Source: Dipetalonema caudispina (Eukaryota > Nematoda > Chromadorea > Rhabditida > Onchocercidae). Taken from it: a DNA stretch of 64,000 nt. The stretch is from assembly GCA_013365325.1 (NCBI GenBank), contig JABVXV010000170.1:62001-126000 (forward strand), written 5' to 3'. Position 1 is the first letter of the stretch. Every line of letters starts with the position of its first letter. The notes beneath the pieces are model-generated. The model worked only from the letters and a program-made list of their open reading frames with translations, did no database searches and was not told the DNA's origin. The translations under genes were made by a program, and so were the position numbers. Below, in pieces: positions 54,168-64,000 of the stretch.

Positions 54168-55648
54168 TTACGTTTCAATATTTCGATTTCGGATTTCCAT
54201 CGATTCGGTACGACATGCTTCTTCCATTCGTTGTAGAATTAACTGAATGACAGTCTTATAAATTGCATCCATGTTATCCGTGTAACGTTCACCAAGGATT
54301 AATTTTACTGAATACAAAAATGGAGTTTCCATTTTCTGAAATTATTTTTTTTCTGTAAAAAAATTTATAATGCAATCTTTTGGAAGTTAAAATGCGCCTT
54401 TCGAATAACTCAAATCAATCTTTACTTGATAATATAACTTATTTTATTTTATCAATTCACACAATTCATTCCATAAGGTACAAAAAAAATTGTTCTTTTT
54501 TGAAAAAGAAATCAATATTTTAAATTCTATAAGCAGAAATATGAACTTATTGAAAAAGTTCAGAAAAAATTCTTACCGAAAGGGAAGTGAAAAAATAACC
54601 TACCCAGAACATTTCCGGTTTAAATGCTCCTCTATGAGCATGCTCTCTCCCATTATTTTCGAGTAACATGAAAAATACATTTGCATCTTCGATTTGACTA
54701 CAAAATTTTTAATTTTAATTTGAAATACGAACTTTTTTTTTTGGATAATACTTGGATTTTTTGCGCAGTAATTAGAATTTAAACAGATAAGAAGATATCA
54801 TTTTGGAAATTTTCCGGATATCGAACTAATCGGAATGCTATTTCATGCTGTAATAACATTTTTAATTAAGTGGAGTAGAAAAAGTCAAATAATAATTTGA
54901 AAAAATTAAATTAGGTTATGTTTCCGGAATGTCCATCTAATAATTAAGCATATAATTAATCTGATATTACTCGAACTGATTACGTTTGTCTATTTGATAA
55001 AATTTATGAAAAATTGCCTAATAAGAACCACCTGATTGTTTTTCCAATGAATTTCATGACAGCAGCACCATGAGCACTTAAGCGCTCATCGCTTGCTTGG
55101 TTTTCCTTCGCTGTGTTAGCAATATTTCGAAATTTAAAAAATTCATAATATTCCGGATGTTCAGCTAACATTCTGTAAAAAAAAAATTTTTAAATTGTAT
55201 AACTAAAAAACCATTCAAAAGTCAATTACTTAAAGCAACTGAAGAAGAGTTTCATTAACAGAAAATGTTTTTTTGCCAGATGAATTCATTCTGATCCATC
55301 ATCTTTATCTAAGTGCTTGCTTTTACTCTTCCACTGATAAAATTGAAATTGATATGATTTGAAATAAAGTAATGAAAACAATAACTAATCGTAATTATGT
55401 AATGCTAGGATAAAATTTACATAATTAGATTAAGAAATGATAAGTTACTTCAGGAACATTTCAATACCAGCTGTTGTTACATCGCGTTCAATACCTTTCC
55501 AATTTTTGATTAAAACAAATTTTTGCTTCCTAGTCAATGGTATTCGTGAATCATTGAATTCATCACCGGTCGAATTAGGACTTGATTTACCATACTGATC
55601 GGATACATTTATCGGAATTTTATTCCGACCAAGACATGAACACATCAT
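54168..55648 (-). CDS. Nematode globin, copy 1
   Basis: Four exons: 55648-55449, 55172-55032, 54697-54604, 54335-54168; 603 nt, 200 aa. The globin fold starts at LTRKQKFVLIKNW (Trp50, helix A). HPEYYEFFKF covers the C/CD region with its Phe, the distal His E7 is probably His101 in SAHGAAVMKFIG, and the proximal His F8 is probably His133 in NGREHAHRG. A helix-G/H part follows (LYSVKLILGERYTDNMD). Haem binding is therefore expected. The N-terminal extension of about 37 residues begins MMCSCLGR, a candidate for palmitoylation and membrane attachment (inference). The short polar C-terminal tail ends NRNIET. Nematode globins of this type serve as oxygen or redox sensors or carriers, often in neurons. 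A paralogue lies 7 kb upstream on the same strand with matching exon boundaries. Confidence 0.92.
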
Positions 55649-56052
55649 CCAGTATATATATATATATATGTATATAATCAATTTTCTAGATGAATTATTT
55701 GTATATATACATATATCCTAAATTTAATAAGAAAATTAACAGTTAAAAAATTATGTTAGAATTTTAAAGTTTAAATCTAGCTAGAAATTTAATTAAAAAA
55801 TGATCAGAAGAATATACATTGAAACTTATTGGGTATGAAGAAAAGAGAGGTGGAGCGAATGTTAAAGCAGAAGTCATTATTAACTAACTCATCATTTTAT
55901 ATTATAATTGGATGATTTCATGTCTACCACTTATCTTTCAGTTAGAAAAAATAAACTGAATTTCATTATTATAATGATGAAATGAATACTTATCATTATC
56001 ATAAGAGAGTTGAATAATATTCGATTACTTATTTTTTTTGGTAACTACTGTT

Positions 56053-56111
56053 CACTTTTCTTTCCCTTCCATCCCTCTCCCTTCCTCCCTCCCTCTCCCT
56101 CCCTCTCTCTC
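56053..56111 (+). repeat. Polypyrimidine tract upstream of globin copy 1
   Basis: C/T-rich run (TCCCTCCCTCTC-like) with three interrupting A or G at most, about 0.4 kb upstream of the globin start, in the likely promoter. Confidence 0.75.
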
Positions 56112-59100
56112 ATCATTTCAATATTTTTTTAATTCAACACAACTAAAACATAAAAAGATTTTAAAGAAAAGGAGATAGAAGGGGAGGAAAGAAGAACAAT
56201 CATTTATTATTCTAAATTAAAAATAAAATGAAAAGATTATTTTAAACGAAACAACGGAAATTATTTCGAATGCATTTGGAAAAGTTTGATGTAAACAATC
56301 TTTATCATTTTGTTATTAGTATTTAGCAAGCAAAAAAAAAAAAATCAAAATTAGCTTATGCGCATTTTGTTTGTGACAAACAAATTTGTATGAAACAAAA
56401 GGAAGAAAAAAAAAACAAAAAGAGAAAAAAAAGGAAGGAATCCAAAATTTCCGATTTTTTCTTCTTAATATTACCATGAAAAGAAAAGGATAAAAAAGAT
56501 AAAGTGGTGGTGTAATTATTTTTGAAATAATTCACTTTGCCGCGAGATTTTGCTGTCGAAATTATCATTATATCGTAGTGATACTGCAACAATATAAATG
56601 AAATGAGTAACACAAATGATCATATAAAATTTTCGGTGTGAAATTTTACTTTTTTTAATATTCAGAAAAAAAAAATGTTTGAAAATAAAAGCTTCTAAAA
56701 TGATATTCACTAATATCAAATATTTTCAACATCTTACATCACTACTGATTATACCTTATTACAAATAAATCATTTATCACAGAGACTTTATTTTTTCCTT
56801 CCCACATTTTTCTTTAGCTTATTTTATTATCATTTGATAAATTGCATAATCCTTTAACAGATGAAAATATTGCCAATATTATTATTCCTATTCTTTGTAA
56901 TCATTCATAATCAGATTACCTTTCATATGAAGAATTCTAATTCATAGTAAGAAAAAGCAGAATACATAAACAAAAATTTATTTAATTTAAACAAATTGTC
57001 CCTTCACAATATTTTCCACTATATAAAAGGTTGTACAAGAAAAGAAAAAAAATGAAGGGACTGAATTTTATTTCAATATTCATACGAGAGATTACCATCA
57101 ATGTTTCATCATGAAAGATAGCATGAAAAAAAAATAGGATTAAAATAAAGAAAATGAAGACTATTTACTAAGCTATTTCGATATATTTGTTGAGCATAAA
57201 GTATGAATTATTTTGAAATTTTGCACTTAATGAATTAGTAAAGGAAAATTTGAGAAAAACTTAAATGACTTCAACAGATTTGAATTTCATTTTAATCGTA
57301 GTAAACTATGATAATTTCAATTTCTTTTCTTTTTTCTTGTTTTCGACAAATGTTACACGATAATTACATGCAGCAATAATCAGAAAAGTAAAGCGGAATT
57401 AGAATAAAAAAGTCAATAAATTCTCTGTCACTTTTTAGAATTTCACAAATTATTCTTCCTTCTTTTGTATTTAAGCTTCTTCGCTCATAAATGCATAATT
57501 TTATTTTACTTTTATCCATAAAAAATTTAGAAAAAAAAAATTATGTCGAATAAGACAAAATCGAAATTTCATTAGTTTACTACACCAAAATTAGTTTAAT
57601 GTCTGATGCAACAGTAACATTAAAGGAAATGATTGCTTTATTGGTTAATATCAAAAATTTTACAATTATCCGTTAGCATCGGAAATTTCCTTGTATTGAG
57701 TGTAATCGGAAACTTTTTCCGGATGAAACATTCTTGGCAATTTTCGGTTACATCAACGGATAAATTCATTTACATAAAATGAATGGACCGAAATGAATTA
57801 ATCGATTTGAATGGTTGGATTAATAGAATTGAATGAAACGCCATCTCACATATTCATTCATTTGAAACATCGAAGAAAAAAAATCAAAAAAAAACTGACA
57901 ATTAATTGAAAAACTATACCATGAAATATCGACTAGAACATTCAAATAGAATTATTAAATTTCACATTTTTAATTAAAATAACGTTAAGCTAAAAAAAAA
58001 AAAAAATGAACTAAAATGAAGAAGATAATGTTGTTGAAGAATGATGAAAAAAAATAAAAAAAGAATATAAAAAAAATGTTTTAGTTTATCTATTATATTG
58101 ATGTGCATCACTGAACCGTATAATTTCTTGCATTATAAAAATATTAGTCTAATGATGAGATCTTAGACAGAGATTAGTAATATTAGAAAATTTGAATCCT
58201 CTCGTTAATTATTCTTCCTCTTATTGATGCAAAAAAAAAAAAAAAAAAATGAGAAAAAAGAAAGGGAGAAAGAATGACTTGAAAAATTTTTAATTATAGT
58301 AATATTCCGGAAAACTTTAATTTTAGCTATGTTAGTTTGAAAAAAAATTTACCATTGCTAAAAGGTTAAGATGTCAATATAATGAAAGAATCTTTTTTTT
58401 TTTTTTTTTCAAAGTTGGTTAGGGACCATTTAAATTTAGGGGAAAAAAGGAGAAAAATCGAATTTTTCTTTTATAGAAGTTGATTACATTGATTTAGATA
58501 AAAAAAAAAAATATCATTTATGAATATTGATATGCATGTTAATAGAATCTTTCTTTTTTGGATCGATTACGAGTAATTTAAATTTAAAGAAAGAAAAAGA
58601 TTAAATTTTTCTCCTGCATTGATTAATTCTTTCATAATATATGAGAAATGAATTATTTAAAACATTTTTTCATTTTCTATTCATATATGAAAAGCATAAA
58701 TTAACTTTGTATACATTTAAATTCTTTTAAATATTTTTGAGTGAGTATTTTCCTCACAATACCAATCATATTACTTTGCGAATGATGGAAAAATTAAATC
58801 TTTTTACGGTCAATTTTTCACCAATGATAACAAATAATTCATCACTTTACTGCGATCGATCAGATAGATACCCGCATGATACAGCGAAAAACGCTTGCGT
58901 AAACAAACTTTATTAAATCGAAAAATTCATTGCTACCAGATTTTTTGTTTCGATACGTCATATGCGATTGTCACATTTCATTTACAGATTTGTAAGTGTC
59001 AAGAGAAATTTGATATTATCTGTTTAATATAACTAATATCATAATTGACAGGAATAATATTTTTTCGGTATTGATTAACAATGTTTTAGTGGTTAAAATA

Positions 59101-59946
59101 ACAAATAATGTTTAAAATAAATCAAAAAGAAGCCTTCTCAGAACTGCAAATGAAATTTTCAAGTATGGTCAATTTTCATTGCAAATGGCATTTAAGTAAT
59201 TTTTTTCCCCTCCCAAATGTTTTGTTTAAAATTTGAATTGGATTTAATCTTTTCTTTAAGAGAGATGTTTTGATTTAGTTTACCACTAATTCATTTTTTT
59301 CTTCAATAATTTTGATGTAAATAACAAAAAAAAAAAAAAAAAAAAGCGCCTGAAAGGAATTTTTGGGATAAAAAACATTAAGAAAATAGAATAAATAATT
59401 GACAAATCTCTTCTTGTTACTCTTTTTCAGTGTAACTATGATTATTTTTGGCAAATTCCAACAAACAATGTATGAAATATGGAAATTCATTGAAATGAAC
59501 ATCAAGGAATTGAAAAAAAAAGAAAAAAAAAATCCATATCAATTACGATAAAATCGTATTAATATCGATAACTCAATCAAATTAATGATAAAATTTTCGT
59601 AAAATGAAATTTCATTTGTGAACATGAATTAAATCAGGAAATTGCATATTTCGAAAGAATTGATTCGTAAATAGGATAGGAGAAGTTGTAAATAAGACTG
59701 AATTCTTGAAAACAATTACTATGCGTGATTTGTTGTGGGAAACTTTGAAATGACAATGGAAATGGATATGTCAATCACAGATTATAAATTTTCATAGAAT
59801 TTCTTTGAAGATGTAAATAAATCGCTCATAGCATTTATGTCAATTACTCTAAAGATTATTTCAAATCGCACCAAAATGTCTATATTAAATTGACATCTAT
59901 TATTTAGCATGATATGATATCAGTAAATCATAAATTCCTAGTTTTG

Positions 59947-60012
59947 AAACTAATTTATTTGGTTTTATTTTTATAGGGAAAACTAATTTATTTGGTTTTA
60001 TTTTTATAGGGA
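59947..60012 (+). repeat. Exact 33-bp tandem duplication
   Basis: Two identical adjacent 33-bp units (59947-59979 and 59980-60012), each ending in TTTTTATAGGGA. No gene context. Confidence 0.9.
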
Positions 60013-62762
60013 ATGCATTGATTTAATTTAGATAAGCATGAATTAACTTTATGGCAACTATTGTTGATTGAAAATAAGAGAGTAATTTATCATTCATATA
60101 ATTTGCAGACAATATAAAAAAGGTTTTTTTTTTCATTAATTTCAAATCATATCATAATAATTAATAATATATGTGTACCATTTTTCTAGCTTTCAAATTT
60201 AGGACATATCATTTGGTCATTCTTGCTGATAAATGATGCCAAGTTTTTTGGTAAAATTCGATTTGTTGATCAATTTTTATAGGCCTATTCCGTACCCTTT
60301 TCATGCAGTTTATCAATGTAAATGATTGATGCAATTTCATTTAATCATTTGGTAAAGATAACTTATCAGTCCACAAGGTAATTTATTTGGATCTTATTTC
60401 TAAAGTTTTCTTCATCATTTTTATTTTTTTCTATAACCAAACTAAACTAAAGGCTTTCATAAAAAATAGGAAACGAAAAATTTTGATAAATAAGTATACT
60501 TCTATAAGCTTATTTTATATTCTAATGTGATTGTAGCAAATATCAATTAACACAATTTGAGCGTAAAAAATCATCAATACAGCAACCATCACCAATTTTT
60601 TTACTTTTATTTTTCAAACAAAATATTATAACATTTTTAAATTCAAAAAAGTATACAGCAATTATATTAGCTCAGTTTCTCAAACTTGAAAAGAAATGAA
60701 AAATTTAATTTAATTCAAATTACAATTATAGCACCATACCATAAAAAATGATCGGTATTTTTTAAGTAATCAAAAATAAATGGTAACATAAAATTCTTCA
60801 AGCTGCAATAAATTTTCAATATGCTTTTGCATTTCCAATTTCACTTGTCTTACTAAAATTTCTCAATGCGACAGTTATCGTTTCCTGATATACAGTAAGC
60901 TTATGCTGAGAGTAATTTAAAATCAAAAATCATGTCACTTTTTAACGAAATTTATTAAAATTTGTCTTTCAAGATTTAAAATTTGATACTTTCAGACAAG
61001 TTTCAAAAAGACCTCTGATGAAAATTAGATTTTAAATAATTTTAAAAAAAAATGCATCTTTCGATGACAAATTATGCAATGTATATCATATTCTAATTAT
61101 TATAATTCATTCAACACAGTTACTAGATAATTGGAATTATTTAAAGATTAGCTTAGATAGCTTATTCAGAATCACAAAATCAAATAATATCGTATAAGTA
61201 TAATTATTCCTTTCTTCAAATATAGTTTCTACAGAACGGAAATTTTCTGCTAATTACACATTTGCACTATACTGTTTCCTAAAGAATAATTTCAACCATA
61301 TAGGACATGCATATATATCATGAACTTCACAAGTCCACCTAATTTTTCTCGACATTATCATAGTATCTATTTTGGTTAGTGCAAATGCTATATAATAGTA
61401 ATTACGGAACTTAAGAAAAAACAACAAAATATTTATTATAGAATTCAGCACAAAAAAAAAAATATCTCAATTGACATTTGCAACAATGATTTATTTGACC
61501 TTTAGATAACAATTTTCATCCTAGTCATATTTAATGACTTTATTTGATATCGATTATCTCCATATTGTCAGCTATTTGTACTGGTCAGTTGGTTCCAACC
61601 ATTAACACATTAAATCGCATTTTTTTTTTTTTTTTCGGAATGAGCTTATTATTTGATTTTCTTTCTTTTTTTTCAAATTTTTTGAAACCAATTATTTAAG
61701 TATTTGATAGCAAGGAAAAGAAAGTAGCTATTTTTAACAAACAATACTACTACATTCTATTGGTAAAGTACAGCCTAAAAAGTGAAATATTGGCTTGCTT
61801 CATAGGCCTACAGGAAATGCTACAAATGGCCATCAGAGATTATTCATTGCAAATATTTCACTTTTAGCAGCCAAGTTAACTTTGCTAACATTGGCAATCA
61901 TGGAAGAATCCTATTGCAGATGAATTGGCTGATATTTTGTTTGGTCGTTGTATCATTTAATCACTGTTAATTAATCAAAATCATAAATTCAAAAATTTTA
62001 CTCATTCAAAAAAAAAAACTTCATCAAAAATTGAAAAATAAATAGAATGCATATTACCGAACATCAGCGAATTATTTTATCATCTTCGGAAAGACCGTTT
62101 TCTGATGTGAGCAAAATGTAAAATTATATGATGAAATATTTGAAAGAAAAAAAGGAAACCAAAAAAAAAAGAAAACAAAAAAACAGTCATTCATTTTATT
62201 GAAAAAAGAAGTTTTAAAGAAAAGAAGGAACTAAACAAAATCATAAACATCACAAATTTCTGGTTTGGCAGTAATCTAAACTTCAAATTTACTAAAATAT
62301 TAAAATATTTTTTCTCAATGTTGAAAAAATAATGACAATTTATACTATTTTAAGGATAATTTTGATATGCACTTATTAGCAACTACTGCTATCTTTCTTC
62401 ACTTCAATATATTAATGACAACTCAAAGTTTGCATTCAGGAAAATGAAATATATAATAGATCAAAAAAATGGAAATTATTCTGGAAATTGATGCATAAAT
62501 TTGTATTGTTTTTTAGAAAATGCATAAAAGTGATTCGAAAGTAAAATTTTAAGTCCGAAAAAGTTCGATATTCAACATAATTTCAAAAATTTTAAATTTT
62601 TAACAACAATATATATTATTAATGTTTTTTACCATATTATTTGATTATTTTAACATAGAGTTAAAATTGAAACTAACAGAATGAATTATTATAATAAGAA
62701 AACAAAATTATTTTACCAATTAATTGGTTAATAATTAATCATACATAAAATTTGTTGTGAAA

Positions 62763-63845
62763 TTAATTTTTCATCTTTTGCTCGTTCCTCATTTCAGCTT
62801 CGCAACCTCTTTCCAGCTCTGCTAATATTATTGCTATTACTTTTTTATAAATTGAATCCATATTATCTGTATAACGTTCACCCAATATTAATTTCACCGA
62901 ATAAAGAAATGGTTCCTCCATTACCTAAAAGAATTATTAATAATATGATTAGTTTTTTTTTTTTTTTTTCATTCTTGGATGATTTGTCGATTAAAGTGGT
63001 AAAAATTGAATGACTTCTATTTGTAAACAGAAATATGATGAATTCACTACTTTGAGACCATTGCACCAAAATTCTGAACAATCTCAATTACTACACCGAA
63101 ATACTTAAATTCTACATCGAAATGCCAAATAATCTAATTATTACACCGAAATATCGAATAGTCTCAATTACTACACTGAAATATCAAATAATCTCAATTA
63201 TTGCAATGATCAATTGCAATGATAACCATGATGTTTTCATCATTACCGCTTACTTTTATTATTATTTCATTAAAATTACCATTCAATGTAGCTTAAAATA
63301 AAGATAACATTTGCTTTTCAGCAATTGATATAATTGATATGAATTAAATTACCCAAAATAATTCCGGCCTGAAATGTTTCTTATGTGCATGATAACGACC
63401 ATTTCGGTCGATTAATTCGAAAAACTGATCAGTATTTCCAATATTGCTGAAATTATCATTTATGTAATAAATTGGACTGCACTGAGAATAGAATGTATAA
63501 TTTTGAAATTCAAGAATATAATTCAGAATTTTCAATGAATCTATGGTGCACTATCAGTAGTTAATCACATTAGATTAGTACGTTTGACATGAATTATGAT
63601 GTGATCATACATTATTGACCTGATAAGAATGATTGGTACTTGCTTGCAAAAATAAAAAAAAAAAATCCTATCATCAAATTTGGTTAGAAAATGATGTCAC
63701 TAACGAAATGACTTGGCCAAGAAATTTCATGACAGCTTCACCGTGCGCTCTTAGACATTCATCCATCCGTTGCTTTTCCGCGTTTGAAGTGGCAATACTA
63801 TGAAATGGAAACATTTTATAGTATTCCGGATGTAATGAGAACATC
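62763..63845 (-). CDS. Nematode globin, copy 2 (5' part beyond the window)
   Basis: Three exons are present: 63845-63705, 63446-63353, 62924-62763, ending at TAA. The first exon, with the N-terminus and helix A, should lie past 64000. Exon sizes 141 and 94 and the intron phases equal those of copy 1, and the last exon is 162 against 168. The sequence aligns throughout: LHPEYYKMFPFHSIATS, RAHGEAVMKFLG (distal His), NGRYHAHKKHFRPELFW (proximal His), and EEPFLYSVKLILGERYTDNM, nearly identical to copy 1. Gene duplication is clear. The Cys in DECLRAHG is not in copy 1. Haem binding is likely. N-terminal lipid attachment cannot be judged here. Confidence 0.92.
63077..63207. repeat. Degenerate minisatellite in an intron of globin copy 2
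   Basis: Four to five imperfect units of roughly 30-41 bp with the core CAATTACTACACCGAAATAT, between the last two exons of the second globin. Confidence 0.75.
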
Positions 63846-64000
63846 CTGAAATTTATATATTAGAAGTATTTGATGTATATATTACATTCAGGTTTTTTTT
63901 TTTTTTTTCTGCGTAGTCATCTGACATATTCATTCGTACAGTTTAAGCATAAAGATATCTAATTAATATATATGGATAGAAGCCTGAAAAAAAAAAAAAA

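Larger units (their letters stand above)
55649..62762. other. 7.1 kb gene-poor region between the two globins
   Basis: Very AT-rich with many A and T runs of 10-20 bases, a TA repeat right upstream of globin copy 1 (about 55656-55676), a pyrimidine tract (56053-56111) and a 33-bp tandem duplication (59947-60012). Open frames here are short and follow the base composition. I found no exon. Confidence 0.55.

Overview
This window reads as nuclear DNA of a parasitic nematode, most likely a filarial (spirurid) worm. That is inference. It rests on very AT-rich DNA with long A/T runs, genes cut into many small exons with TTTCAG-type acceptors, short leaders that begin right after such acceptors (as expected for spliced-leader trans-splicing), and the nematode character of the encoded proteins. 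There are no bacterial-style operons, rRNA, tRNA or CRISPR arrays that I can see. I assembled exon chains by hand from splice sites, phase and family similarity. Most chains close exactly in frame, which is strong internal support.

Layout. 0.9-11.7 kb, minus: a 16-exon NRF-6-like membrane acyltransferase; one of its introns holds a small plus-strand gene of unknown function. 13.1-14.5 kb, plus: a Stum/SPEC3 membrane protein. 15.5-17.3 kb, minus: splicing factor ISY1. 18.3-21.1 kb, minus: LIN-53/RBBP4, a WD40 histone chaperone. 22.8-24.0 kb, minus: a small two-exon gene of unknown function. 26.2-37.6 kb, minus: an 18-exon M1 aminopeptidase whose introns carry two solo LTRs. 42.5-47.1 kb, minus: a DCAF5-like WD40 protein. 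48.7-51.1 kb, plus: class IV histone deacetylase HDAC11. 54.2-55.6 kb, minus: a globin. 62.8 kb to past the window end, minus: a second globin, paralogous to the first with the same exon boundaries, lacking its first exon here.

The genes are mostly unrelated housekeeping and membrane or secreted functions rather than one pathway. LIN-53 and HDAC11 are both chromatin proteins, but about 28 kb and several genes separate them. I found no convincing new multi-gene system. The points most worth checking are: a one-base frameshift and an altered exopeptidase motif in the M1 peptidase; two solo LTRs with perfect target-site duplications, one of them 25 bp from a splice acceptor; an HDAC11 exon whose expected donor reads AT instead of GT beside an exact in-frame 36-bp duplication; a GC-AG intron in lin-53; an isy-1 start codon that stands alone as three coding bases; two unannotated small genes; and the tandem globin pair.
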